From: Reticulitermes speratus
Taxonomy: Eukaryota > Arthropoda > Insecta > Blattodea > Rhinotermitidae
Direction: 5' to 3'
Length of the DNA: 64,000 nt
NCBI GenBank assembly: GCA_021186555.1
Contig: JAJKFL010000014.1
Coordinates: forward strand, 33,972,033 to 34,036,032
This document shows, in pieces, positions 11,401 to 22,600 of this stretch. The position numbers and the translations under genes are program-made. The notes under the pieces are model-generated. The model did not search any database. It saw only the letters and a program-made list of their open reading frames with translations, and had not been told where the DNA came from. The stretch's first letter is position 1; each line of letters opens with the position of its first letter.

Positions 11401-14400
11401 AGAGAGTGGAGAGATTGGCCATGATTTGCGGCATTTCTGGCCAAAATCTCCCCGTTATACGAAGTTCAGTAAATCCCACTGAGTTCAGGATGGGTCGCAG
11501 ATATATAATGTCAGATACGAAAGGCTTGGTTGTGTATGCCGTACTGAGACCACACTTGTTCATCGACATTTCATGTCCCACAATTTGCCGCCACAAATTC
11601 AGACGGTATCTATGTTTTCCCACAGGCATCGCCTCTTCCAGGAATCGTATCCCACTAAAACATCTTTGATAGTTTCTGTAACATGTAACGTAAATATAGT
11701 TCTCTCATAGTGGTGTAAAATTTCATCTCCCGCTCAAAGAGAAAACAGTTGTTACTGTGATATTTGTAATTATGAGATCTATAGGTAAAGGTTTTGAGAA
11801 AGAAGTGCTGAGAAAAATATTTGGATCTAAGTGAGAGGAAGAGGCAGGTGGATGAGGAAAATAGTTAAGGAAAAAGCTAGCGCTTCTCCTAATATCGCAA
11901 GTAAATTACATCAAGCAGGACAAGACAGGCCTAGTGTGATATATCCAAATGATGCACGAAGGAGCGAAGAATTCACATAAAATACTGACTGCAAAATCTC
12001 AAGAGACCAGACCTAGGTAATGATAGGAAGTGCCTGGCTAACTCCAGAGAGTGGCTCTCTTTGTGGGAAGCTAATAAATCTTCAACTAGCCAAGAAAGTT
12101 CCCCACATTCTTTGTAACCCGGCACATTGTTACCGTGTCCACAGCAGCCCTGTTCTGAGCCAGATATAAACATTTTGCCCTTTCCACTCTGATTTTAATG
12201 TCTATTTCCATAGTATCCACACAACAGAACTTAGGTCTTCCAAGCGCAATTTTTCCTGCTTTTACTCCTTCAAAACCCTGTATACATTTACCTTTTTCCC
12301 CATACGTGCCATATTCATAGACCATTTCATCTTTCTCGAGTTCTTCGCCCGAAAAATATTTGGCGATTTGTAAATCTCCTGGACGTGCAACTTTCCCAGC
12401 CTTCCCTTACTTCCCCCTCTTAGGTCCAAATAGTTGCCTAGTTATCCTGTTTTAGAGAATACTTACCCTAATTTCTTCTCTTAGTGTGAGAGGCCTAGTT
12501 CATGCTCATGTAAAACAATAAGCAAAATTACATTCTAATATAATATAAACTTTAGGTTTTTTGGAAGTGAGTACAGAAGATTGTGAACAGAAAGGTAGAG
12601 AGTCTTGTGAACATTGTAGCCTATTGAATGAATCGTAAAGAAAAGGCGCATAAATATATAAATAAATTAGGACAAGACAGTATTTTGTAAACACACGAAT
12701 AAAGCTGTTTATTGTAAAAGGAAAGGGACGAGCGGGTTTTCAAGAAGATTTTCTACTTAGCAAAATTAGTATGGCAACGCTTCCTTCAAATAGAGCAGAG
12801 TTCTTATCTATGTATCTGATCACATGTCTCTTCATACGTATATACTCTCAAAAGCTGTTGAAAAATTAATCAATTTTCTTTAAAGAAGGAAAAGGGAATT
12901 TACGAACTTCATGCCACTGAAAGTCACCTAAATTTCAGACTTTTAGAGTACCCTATAACTGATCGTGGGAATATGATCACGGCCGCGCGCAGTTATAAAG
13001 ACTTTCACTATTTACTGGGGGATCCGAAATGTTGTGAGAAATAGGCCCAATATGTAATTGTGCAGAGGGATATCTTTTGTTCATCTAAAATTTCATTTAG
13101 TAAAAAAATTGAAAAATCTCAGGGAGCATAGTTACGTTTACGCTTAAATGTTCTTTACGCATAGAAAATACAGCCCTCAATACGAGCAGGGCCGAATAAA
13201 ACCTCTAGGCGAACTGGCGGTCGCCTAGGGCCGCAAATAAAATAATTGAACGACCGCACCTCATAAAATTGACAGCAGAATATTAGTACGATTATTTCGT
13301 GGTGTACTCGTATTATACTGAGATTGAGTCATCATGGCGAGTAGGTGCGGCAAACACAAGTTTGCCTAATAGCAAGAAACTTTTAGCTGACCCTGAATGC
13401 GAAGCATTTTGTGATTTTACTCCTACTTGTTAGATGACCTGTAGAGGTGGAAAAATTAAAGTCAGTATTTCAGATTTCAAAGCCACTCTTGAGCCTGGTA
13501 ACACCTGTTCTTCTTTCGTCTCTTTCAAATCATCATTTGTGTATGGACCAGTGTTGAATATTTTATCCTTGATGCCTCTTCTTACAAGAAAAATTTTAAT
13601 ACCTTTAAATCTGTTGATATACTTTTGACAAATTAAATATCAGTCTGTACTTGAAGGCGTTATTTGGTACCTTTTTAGTTAAACACGTTAATGAGGAGCC
13701 TGAAAACACTTCTTTTATTCATAAAGTGTCTGGACTTTAACCTTAAGAAATATTCCCTTCGAAATCTGGGAGAATTCCAAAAGGCTGGAGGGAAAATTTC
13801 ATCTAAAATGAGCTTCACGTCAGACACTTTAACATGTATTTTCTGCAACGACAGTTTGTTGTCCATTACACAGAAAAATCATTACTTTTCCCTCTTTCTA
13901 CTGCTTTTGAGCAGGAAATGCTTGAATCTTAGTGACCAGGACATGGACTAGAAGACTGTAAAACTGGTGTGATGTTGCCGGCAGAGACAACGTACTTACT
14001 CTAATCCAGGTAGGCTTTGTAATTCACTCAGCCTGCTAGCTAAGGGGATCCGTGGACTCTTTATCCGGCGTAAAGCAACTCGATTGGGAAAAAGACTACT
14101 CCCATCCTGTGGTGACATTATGAATTCCATGGACCTATATCTCCACCCTTATTCGTCTTCATGGTGTGGTGCTCAACCACAGGAGAATTTACTTGCCCAG
14201 TATAAAGGCCTGGGAACACCGAAGTTTACTTTCTGGAGAAATGAGGTGGTGTTTGATATTCAGTATTTTTTAAGCAAGAAGCAAAAAGAGAGGATAAGAG
14301 ACACTAGACTAAGCGAGGATTTGAATCACCTTACCTGGTTCTGAGGAAGCAGTCTTCATTGAAGTTTAGGAACCCGACAGGGAAACTGGAATTGAATTCC

Positions 14401-15089
14401 ATATCCCAAACAAATTGTTCTGATTCTACAAACAGGAAGAATATGTAGTCCTTCTTGATTTGACTAAGAGTTGTATTGTCCCAAAGATACTGATCTTCAA
14501 CTTTCTGCAGTTTTAATTTCGTCAAAGTTACAAGCTTAGAGTTAGTATTATTTTCCTTTTCATTGTTCCCTGTATTATTCTGTATACCAACAGTAAACGC
14601 AAAGTCTTTATTTTCATCACGCTTTTCAACTTGAGAAATATCTGCGACGTAAATCTCATCTACAAGCGCTTCTCCTGTTCCTAACACACTGTCACAATCG
14701 AATCCCGTGTCCATTGATGACTCCCTACATCTGTTCACCATATTGCGGGCGTCAAAGTGTTTAGCACTGATATTATCTTCTTCTGAAACTTTGAAAGTAA
14801 ATTGTGTTCTAAGGAAAATATCATCAACCCGCAAATTGTCATACCATTTGTCCGTTTTCACTCTTGCCAGTCGTTCGCATATGATTTCAGTGTAATTTGG
14901 TCCATCATCAGAAAAAGTACATTTCGCTATCTTTACTAATGAATGGTGGTTCGAAATTTCTGAAAATAAGCCTATTTGGTGATCATTGACACTTGATACT
15001 TTTTGAATATCAGTAAGCAGAAAATCAGCAAGACGAGATACACAACAGATAAAACCCAATAAAAATATTAAATTTGTTGGCGCAGACAT
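2219..15089 (-). CDS. Toll-like receptor gene, 4 exons, 3' end outside window
   Basis: This is a type I membrane receptor of the Toll/TLR family, which senses ligands through an extracellular LRR domain and signals through a cytoplasmic TIR domain. Exons are 15089-14335, 11675-11356, 6787-5561 and 2408-2219, joined at GT/AG sites with matching phases (2, 1, 2). They encode about 830 residues: signal peptide, N-terminal region with cysteines, roughly ten LRRs, one cysteine cluster next to the membrane, one transmembrane helix, then TIR box 1 and box 2. The single juxtamembrane cysteine cluster and the vertebrate-like TIR resemble Toll-9 or TLR-type receptors rather than the multi-cluster insect Tolls; this paralogue assignment is inference. 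The TIR part after box 2 (the W-C motif and box 3) is not found between 1 and 2218, so the gene runs off the left edge. One missing base near 6456 breaks the frame of exon 3, so this may be a sequence error, an allele or a young pseudogene. Confidence 0.88.
2586..3115. mobile_element. 530-bp fold-back (inverted-repeat) element
   Basis: The first roughly 80 bases (TACAGAGTTTACCTGGAGGA..., including ATCTGCCAT and ATTCCTTAG) match the reverse complement of the last roughly 80 (rc TACACAGGGTGTGCCAGGAG..., ATCTGCCATACTTCGG, ATTCCTTAG, TTACATCGATGTAA). TA occurs at both outer ends. No transposase is visible inside, so it looks like a non-autonomous element in Toll intron 3. Confidence 0.72.
4140..4862 (+). 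pseudogene. decayed copy of the unidentified repeated protein
   Basis: Pieces in different frames are collinear with the relic at the left edge: WNVCGDLKMLGFPLDLHGGY near 4160, GPNEIMLPSLHIMLVLVKRF near 4350, FLVNNYNEPYNELTENLIEL near 4610, and IHTLYLHVEFF with a later QDNKTAQKRQQGWWDR stretch near 4700-4820. Stops and frameshifts interrupt the reading. It is a dead copy in a Toll intron, and the family is unknown to me. Confidence 0.5.
5078..5318. mobile_element. hAT-like MITE with 8-bp target duplication
   Basis: The element starts CTGTGGCGGAACTC and ends CTAACTACACCCCTG. The flanks are GCAATGGA (5070-5077) and GCAATGTA (5319-5326), a 7/8 match of hAT size. Subterminal GGCGAGTAATG and its inverse GCATTACTCGC support inverted organisation. 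No coding capacity. Confidence 0.62.
5561..6787 (-). CDS. Toll-like receptor exon 3 (LRRs, cysteine cluster, TM helix, TIR box 1), frameshifted
   Basis: The acceptor CATATTTCAG lies above 6787 and the donor TTACAG|GTATTG below 5561. LRRs include VEELILAKNNLKELP, LKHLDLSENPLQYI, LLELDLSFCAITTL, LQSVNLSGNNISSIPP and LIDLSHNRLT. A C-terminal cap with the motif NPFNCNNC and later cysteines (LACTEP, PKFC) follows. The transmembrane helix begins at WLIHVIIVSTILIIVIIISA, then a basic stop-transfer segment (KIMRKRR), then TIR box 1, YDAFVCY. The frame changes between about 6447 and 6465: the upstream half reads through TTLSD, the downstream half from about LQCRNIGEQTSLQ. Restoring the phase needs one extra base, and with it all exon phases agree. 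Confidence 0.9.
7883..7920. repeat. CTACNCG-TTTCAGCT...AGC-CATCATCAG motif
   Basis: The sequence CCTACACGCGTTTCAGCTC, a short spacer, then GAGCCATCATCAGG has an imperfect stem (CAGCTC against GAGC). Very similar motifs occur at 8686, 32099, 43071 and 63967, marking ends or internal parts of dispersed repeats. Confidence 0.5.
8686..8723. repeat. TTTCGGCT...TCATCTTCAGG motif
   Basis: GACATATTTCGGCTTA, then AAAGTCATCTTCAGG, is a variant of the dispersed motif at 7883. The surrounding 8.6-8.8 kb is otherwise unassigned intron. Confidence 0.45.
8724..10149. other. AT-rich Toll intron 2 sequence, nothing recognised
   Basis: No splice-compatible LRR exon, transposase or tandem array was recognised here. 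The phase-1 fit of the two neighbouring exons means none is required. Confidence 0.4.
10150..11270. mobile_element. 1.1-kb fold-back element with long inverted arms
   Basis: The arms at about 10200-10617 and 10655-11030 are inverted copies around a loop of about 40 bases. Shared blocks in inverse orientation include GTAACCCCAATCCTAAA, TCATACATATATTCGAT, TTTCACTATATAGA and GGCTACATATTTCG; I judge the inner 240 bases to be about 85% identical. Both outer flanks carry ATCGATATAT-type sequence, which may be the true termini. No transposase is visible; it sits in Toll intron 2. Confidence 0.78.
11356..11675 (-). CDS. Toll-like receptor exon 2 (cysteine region, first LRRs)
   Basis: The acceptor TGTTACAG lies just above 11675 and the donor G|GTGAGC just below 11356. 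The exon encodes CFSGIRFLEEAM, then an LRR segment containing LLKLDLSSNRIETF. The ends fit exon 1 (phase 2) and exon 3 (phase 1), and the join across the next intron, NRIETFTE-DFFLSALN, keeps the LRR period. This is strong evidence for the splice model. Confidence 0.88.
12031..12600 (-). mobile_element. decayed 3' part of the RTE-like LINE
   Basis: The order of landmarks matches the better copy at 19840-22530: a CTAACTCCA end, TTCCCCACATTCTTTGTAACC, AGCAGCCCTGTTCTG, CCTCTTAGGTCCAAATA, then TCATGTAAAACAATAAGCAAA. All open frames are broken. It lies in Toll intron 1. Confidence 0.65.
14335..15089 (-). CDS. Toll-like receptor exon 1 (signal peptide, N-terminal region)
   Basis: The ATG at 15089 opens MSAPTNLIFLLGFICCVSRL, a hydrophobic signal peptide. 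About 250 residues follow with several NxT/NxS glycosylation sites (for example NNTG, NTT, NSS). The exon ends in CTC AGA ACC AG before GTAAGG (phase 2) and joins exon 2 to give CFLRTR-NYQRCFSG. A TTG codon three codons upstream stays in frame but is an unlikely start. The bases just before the ATG (TTTG, then GTGAGT) resemble a splice donor, so a 5' non-coding exon arrangement is possible. Confidence 0.85.
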
Positions 15090-16678
15090 ACTCACCAAAT
15101 TAGATATTCACAAGGTAGTCAAACCTAAACTGTAGAGTCGTGGTAAAACTAGTTTGTTGTTGCTGCGTAAAACATGTTCTGGTAAAGTCCAGCCAGTATT
15201 TCCTCCTACCGCAGGGACGACCTAAACTTGTCGACGGAAGAATTATTGTCCGTTTGACCGATAAGACTCTTGGATTCGATAAGAGTGTTTAGTAGAAGAA
15301 AACGTTAAATATTTTACAATACACCGGCATGCTTTTTAGACAGAGTTACTGTAAAGTGAATGCTGCGAGACACTGTGAAAGGCGACATTTTCTTGTTACC
15401 CATTTTTTCAGTGGGACAATTATAAAGAAATGCACCTCGTATAAGGTAGAGAACCACTACATATTGCGCTTTCTCTTTGTTCGTGGCTTGACAACTATTT
15501 TCCTGGTCGGTGGATTGGGCGTCGAGGAATGGCCTCCTTGAAGACCCGATCTTACTCATTTCTTTTGGTGGGGTTGAAACGAAGACGAAACCTGCCGTAA
15601 AAACCAAGAACATTCGATAAATTAGAATAAAAAATTATAGATACTTTACTTCGTCATGAAAAGTGTTGATTCTGTTTCTTCTAGGTTGCAGAGGTGTATG
15701 CGAAATACTCATGGTCTCTGCTGAAATCTGGCACTAAATGACAGTACGTAGTACATAGGTTTGAAGTAGTACAAGAATCGTAGCATTATATACGTCCTTT
15801 CAGAAGATACAATTTAATATTATGTATCTACTTTTCGATCACCCTGTGTGTATATATACAGTGCCTTTTTATAACGATTATAACGACAATTGTGCCGGTA
15901 CCCACTCCTTGTCACGAGTTATAATTGAAAATTATCCTGCTCTTCGTATGAAATAATAAAAAACTGTTAATATCGTTGTTTCACACTGTTATAATATTGT
16001 TGGAATAAAACAATAAATATATGTATTTTCCCAGCGTTCCGAATGCTCCTGTAATGCGGTACCGTCAATAAAGGTGCCGGTATGTCATATCATTGCGTGC
16101 CGCCACAAATGACGTTGTAGAGGCCTATATATCCCAAAATCGTACTTTTAAACTTGAATTTCATAAGATATCCCATTACGTTTCTGTACACTCTGTTCAT
16201 AAAAACTAAGTCTATTTTAGGTATATATGAAATGTGATTTTAGTGTTTATTTCACTTTAAAGAGCGCAATATTCTTTGTCTCAGACGGCCAACAAGAACA
16301 TGGCGCCTACCCCTGAATTATAGGACATCGCCTTCTTATGCGATAGTCCTGTCAGCGTACAAAATATAGCTATGGTTGGCTGCATATATTAGAACCTTTA
16401 AAGTTGCTTTTAGTGATAGTAGTATCAGCTGTACGTTGGAGTTGTATAAAAAACGTCCGAAATCAATACGCTCCCTTTGCATAGGGTTCAGGTTTAATAC
16501 ATTGAGTACATCCCAGTACAATGACTAGTCCAGTAATGTACCGGCGATTTCAGTCATGGTTACTTGATATCCAGCCGGATGCAGTAACAATTTTGTTTGG
16601 CGGAGGGGGATCAAACGGACGCGCGGACTCAATGGCTATCTATATCACACTTGGTTGGTGCTAAGGTCGGCATGTACG
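15090..16678. promoter_or_regulatory. divergent intergenic region between the Toll-like receptor and SLC30A9
   Basis: Both genes read away from this interval, so their promoters should lie here. The part near 16560-16680 has more CpG (GGCGGAGGGGGATC, GACGCGCGG) than its surroundings, which suits an SLC30A9 promoter. I could not name a TATA box or a transcription factor site with confidence. Confidence 0.35.
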
Positions 16679-16697
16679 ATGCTGTTCGTTGGTTTCG
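16679..16697 (+). CDS. SLC30A9: SLC30A9 putative first coding exon
   Basis: The ATG at 16679 encodes MLFVGF plus one base, followed by a GTGACT donor. Exon 2 needs a phase-1 partner, and this one makes [19 protein letters not shown], a plausible basic mitochondrial presequence. The donor is weak and many other short exons could fit in the 10 kb upstream of exon 2, so this is a tentative choice. Confidence 0.28.
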
Positions 16698-19600
16698 GTG
16701 ACTTTTTGAAGACTGTGTGGTTAGGCCTATCAGGTTTTGAGATCGATGTTTTTATTTCTGTCGGATGGTTTTCTTTTTCGTAAACACACTTAACAGACAT
16801 AAAAATACTTTCCAGCTCTGTAGTTACGTTACAACTTTACGAAACTTGAGACAGGAAAGGCGTTGCGGTATTGTGCTGCTTGACTTGTGCAACGTACTTT
16901 ACAAGTAGTTTCAACTCCTACCGATAGATGCCAAAATGTATATTGCCTGTCCTGTCACCTGTAACCGTTTACGGCAACTATCTTTTAGGGCTTAGTGCAG
17001 TGGTCAGTGTAAGAAATCGCAATTCGACAATTGTTTTTTGGTTACTATATAGTGTGGGTAGCATGATTTTTTTCACAAATAGATCGGCATAAAATATGAA
17101 ATATGCAGTCTCGGCGCATTACGGTCACGATATGAACCTTCATAGATAATTCTAATTTTTAGCTTGCAACTACCACCCTAAAGATTGTTTTGACTTGCAG
17201 TTAAAGTGTAAGTGTTGGCTGTTAAAGCGAATATGATTGTATTAATATGTTAACAAACTATTAAGAATCTGTTACACTTCTTTCAGGTCATTTGTTATCA
17301 ATGATTTGTACTTGGAAGCGCAAAGTGGTACATAGCCTCTGCTAATTGCATTAGGTTCCACGACTTCCCTGATTTGTACGTAATAATTTGTGTATACGTG
17401 CTGTACTTATTCACGCATGTTAGGTTTTAGTCAAAATAAGCACTGCGTTTGGAGGTCAGCATTAGTTTTGACAGGCAGGTTTGTTCAGTATACGTTACAT
17501 CAGTTATACATAAAGAGTTTATGATAATACAGTACTGATCGTGGTGACTGCTGATCCCTAGAATTATCGAGTTTTAATTAAGAAATGGCAAAATTTCACA
17601 GCAGCTTATTTTACTTGCCTGTTGCAGGCAAATATATGCTGTCTTAAATGTGGAAAGACGTTTCATCCCCTCATAATAATGTGGTCAGTTTTAGTACTGA
17701 TGAAATAAAAAAGTTACGCATGGCATAGTTTCTGTCTCCTTCCAACGTTAAGGGTATTACATGTACTGTATACGTCATATTTGTTGTGGTTTTGATATTT
17801 AACAGTGCTTTATATACTATTAAGGTTATGTTTCACTTCATGGCAGAATTATTATAAATGCTAAGATGTAATGTGCATGTGGAAGAAAGTGATCATAACC
17901 TTTATTTAACTAATATCCTGGTATTTCAGTGAAGCCAATGTAGGGTCAATAGGCCAAGTTTCAACATTTTGCTGGTTTAGCTCATAGTACCCAGAATACC
18001 TGTTTAAAATTAATTCATGGGTTTCATAATAAACTCCTAAAAATGATCACGAATGTTTACTCAGTTTGTTGTGGAATAAACAAATTATTTCAGTTTTTGT
18101 CCCATGATGTTTAGCAAATGTAAAAAGTAGTTAATGTATTCTGAATGGCCGTATGTTCCACAGATATTGAACTGTGGAACTGGATTAACACTTCAGTACA
18201 TGAAATTCATCTACATAATATGTAAAAATCCTTTTTCGGTCATACCTCACAGAAGAAACGGCGTCTCCACTACAGAGACCAGTCGGTTAGTGTTGCATAG
18301 GGAAGTGATCACTGTTTATTGTGAGAATTACACAAAACAAATACATAGTGTGAGTAAAATGCAGAGTTCTGATTGTTAAAGTAGGTGGTTGCAGTATTTG
18401 ACAAATTGGTGCCCATGAAAGATGGGCAGACAACCATGAGGATAAATGTATTTACAGACCAGTTGGCAGCTTTTATGTTTTCCGAAAAGTATGTACTATG
18501 CTGGCATCCAAGTATTCAACAGTTAACCATGTAGACTGACTAGTCTGATGAATGGGAAGGCTGAATTTAAAGCAGAATTAAGAAGATACTAAAATACACA
18601 CTCCTTTCATTCTGTTGGTAATTTCTAATGTTTAAAAATGGCTCATCATATTATGAGCTGTATATAATGAATTTTATGTAACATTAGAATACTCTGGGTA
18701 TGTATATTTTGTATTTTTATAACCTATTCCACACTATCTTGTCACTTTGACTAAATTTTGGATCTGTGGAGTATATGACATATGTATGTATGTATGTATA
18801 TATATATATATGCATTCATGCATGCTTGTAAAACATTCTTCGTTGTATGTCTGCACATACAGCGTGACTCTATTCAGCTCCATCTTCAGGCAAAATTAGG
18901 AATGCATGGAGCAATACCTCTGCTTTCTCATATGCCTTAGTAATGTGGTGATTGTTTAAGTGCAGGGACTACTTTACCATAGACCAATTCAACATTTCTG
19001 TGTCATACATTGAAACCTATCTGGCCCCTAAATGGAACTAGAAATTATAATTGTTGGTATTTTGTGTAATGCACATGTATGGATTCTTTTTTCCTTAATA
19101 ACTTCTTTAAATGGCACCCTGCCACTGTTGCAGTGTTTTCTTTCTTTGAAATCTTATTTGATGTGTATTGCTTTTGTCATCCCATTTAAATAATACAATA
19201 TGCAGAACTGTAATATTACCTGTTATTGTACATGGGTTGAAACTTGGTCTGTCACATTAAGGGAAGAACATAGGCTGAGGGTGTTTGAGGATGGGGTACT
19301 GAGGGGACATTTGGGCAAAGAGGAAGTAGCGGGAGACTGCACAAAGCTGTATAATTGGGAGCTTTATGATAAGTACTTACCAAGTATTGTTTGGGTGTTC
19401 AAATTAAAGCCAATAGAATGGGCATGGCATGTGGCACATATGGGGCAGAAGAGAAATGCATACACTAGTTGGTTGTGAAACATAAAGGAAAGAAACCACT
19501 TGCAAGGCCCAGATATAGATGAGAGGATAATATTAAAATGGGTTTTAGGATGGTAGGGTGAGGACTGGATTAACTGCGCTCAAGTAGGGATGGGTGGTGG

Positions 19601-22600
19601 GCTGTTGTGAACACAGTAAGGAACCGTGGGTTCCATACATTTGAGAAATTTCTAGTTGAGGAACTGTTAGCTTTTCAAACAGGACACTGCTCCATGGCAT
19701 TTGTTAGTTATTTTGTGTGTATCAAAGGATAAAATGCAATCTTTGATTAAGGAAAGACCCAGAAGAGCATAATGCCATTGACAGCAAACAAAATACAGTG
19801 AAAGTTGTCATATCCAGCATCTCTGGGACCAAAGGTTTGCTAACTAACTAAATAACTCCATGGAGCAGAGTCCTTCTTGAGAAGCTAGCAGGTCGTCAGC
19901 TAGTCAAGAAATTCCTCGCATTTTATGGAACCCGAAGGTTCATTACCGCATTCACAAGAGCCCACCACCTGTCCCTATCCTGAGGCATATCAATCCAGTC
20001 CATGCCTCCCCATCCCACTTCTTGAAGATCCATTTTAATATTATCCTCCCATCTACACCTGGGTCTTCCAAGTGGTATCATTCCCTCAGGTCTCCCCACC
20101 AAAATCCAGTATGCACCTCTCCCCTCACCCATACGTGCTACATGCCCCACCCACCTCATTCTTCTTGATTTGTTCACCTGAATAATATTTGGTGATGAGT
20201 ACAGATCATTAAGTTCCTCGTTATGTAGTTTTCTCCACTCCCCTGTTACCTCGACCCTCTTAGGCCCAAATATCCTCCTCAGAACCCTATTCTCAAACAC
20301 CCTCAGCCCATGTTCCTCCCTCTGTGTGAGAGACCAAGTCTCACACCCATACAAAACAACAGGCAAAATTATAGTTCTGTATATCTTAATGTTTGTATTT
20401 TTGGATAGCAAACTGGAAGACAGAAGATCCTGCACCGAATGATAACAAGCATACCCCGACTTCAATCTGCTCTTAATTTCTTCCTGAATGGAATTTCGAT
20501 TTGTTAGGGTTGTTCCAAAATATTTGAACTGTTCCACCCTTTCAAAGGATCTATCTTCATATTGTGATTTTGTCCTGCATTCCCGATCTCGAGACATGAC
20601 CATGTACTTAGTTTTTTCAGCATTTACTTCTAGACCAATCTCCTTACTAGCGACTACTAAAGCTTCTGTGTTTTTCTTTATAGCATGTATGCTTCCACCC
20701 AATATATTAACATCTTCAGCATAAACTAGAAGCTGATGTGTACCATTTAATTTCGAGCCCTCCTGGTTTGCCTGAACGCTCAAATGGCATATTCCAAAGC
20801 AAAGTTGAAAAGCAATGGCTTGTCCTGTTTCAAACCATCCTTAATAGGAAATGTGTCAGATAAATGTTTGTCTACCCCGACTCTGCTATAGGTTTCATTT
20901 AAACACATTTTTACTAGCCTTACTAGTTTCATAGGGATACCAAATTCAATGGGAGTATTATACAAGACCTCCCTCCTAACTGAATCATAGGCTTTATTGA
21001 AGTCTGTAAATAGCTGATGCACTGCCTCATTGTATTCCCATTCTTTCTCAAGTATTTGATGAATGCAGAATATATGATTAGTAGTCGACCTGTTACATCT
21101 CAATCCACACTGATTCTCCCCAATAATTTCCTCTGCATATGGAATTAACCTTGACAGAAGGATGTTGGATAGAATTTTGTATGTGGTTGACAAAAGTGAT
21201 ATGCCTCGATAATTACTGCAATCTGTTTTATCACCCTTCTTATAAATAGGTACAATGATTGACTCCTTCCACTGCTCAGGCAATTCCTCTTTATTCCAAA
21301 TAGAAATAATAAGGTTACCGATCTCAGAACGAATTTTCCTACCTCATGCTTTAATCAGTTCTGCTGGAATTTGATCAATACCTGGTGATTTGCGCTTTTT
21401 TAACTTTCCAATAGCCATCTCAACCTCAGAGTCACTGGGCTCAGGCACCAGTGGCTCTGCTGTATGTATTTCAGTCTGCCTAACATCATTAACCCCATGT
21501 ACATTCAATAGCTGAAAGAAATGATTCCTCCACCTAGCCAAGATACTGTGGGAGTCTGCAACCAGATCACCTTTCTCATCTGTTACTACATTGTTTCTAG
21601 GCTGGTAACCCTTCTTAAAGTCATTGATGCCCCTATACAAGTCTCTGATATTCTTGTTCTTACTGTTTGTTTCAAGTTCATTAATTTTAGCTTTCAGATA
21701 TTCCTTCTTTTTGTTCCTGAAATGTCTACTAGCTTCACGTCTTACATTGTTCAGATTATCTACATTACTTTGGTTTGGATTCTGTAACCACTGCATTTTA
21801 GCCTGCTTCCTTGAATCTAAAAATTTTGAACATTCTTCATCAAACCATGGTTTATGCTGCTTCCTTTCATACAGCCCTAGACTCTCTGTAGCTAAGATTT
21901 TTATACTCTCTTTAATGTTTTCCCAAGCCTTATTTATGTCCTCACTAACATTTAAGTTCTCCAAAGCTGCAAACCTGTTTGAGATCTTTATCTGATACTG
22001 TTTCCTAACCTCTAGTTCACTTAGCTTCTTGAGATTAAATCTCTCCGCATCAAACGTCTGTGCTGCTTGTTTAATTACCGCAAGTCTTTACCTAACTTTT
22101 GCAACCACCAGATAGTGATCAGTATCACAGTCAGCTCCCTTGAAAGATCACACATCGAGTATACTTGAATGCCATCTCTTATGTATCAAAACGTGATCAA
22201 TCTGATTATGAGTCTTCCCATCAGGAGAGGTCCAGGTGTATTTATGAATATTTCGGTGTGGGAACATCGTGCTCTTAACAACTAGATTTTTTGATGTGGG
22301 AAAGTTTACAATTCTAACACCATTATCATTACTATCCTTATGTAAACTCTCATTCCCGATCGTCGGTTTGAAAGTATCCTCCCTCCCCAATTTTGCATTA
22401 AAATCTCGTAACAGAATTTTCGTATTGTACTTAGGAAAATGATCGAAAACCTGTTCTATTTCCTCGTAGAAACTGTCCTTTGAGTCATCACTTTTCTCCT
22501 CAGTTGGTGCAGGTTTGCTGGATATAATAATTTTCTAGATATTAGAACACTGCACCTAGCAACCTCATAGATGAACTATTTAAATTGTCACTTGATATCG

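Noticed and set aside
13188..13260. hAT transposon end (CAGGGCCGAATAAAACC, CGCCTAGGGCCGC)
   Set aside because: Resembles a hAT terminus, but no inverted partner or target duplication was found nearby.
18134..18379. 81-codon open frame as an extra SLC30A9 or independent exon
   Set aside because: No recognisable domain, no matching splice pattern and ordinary intron composition.
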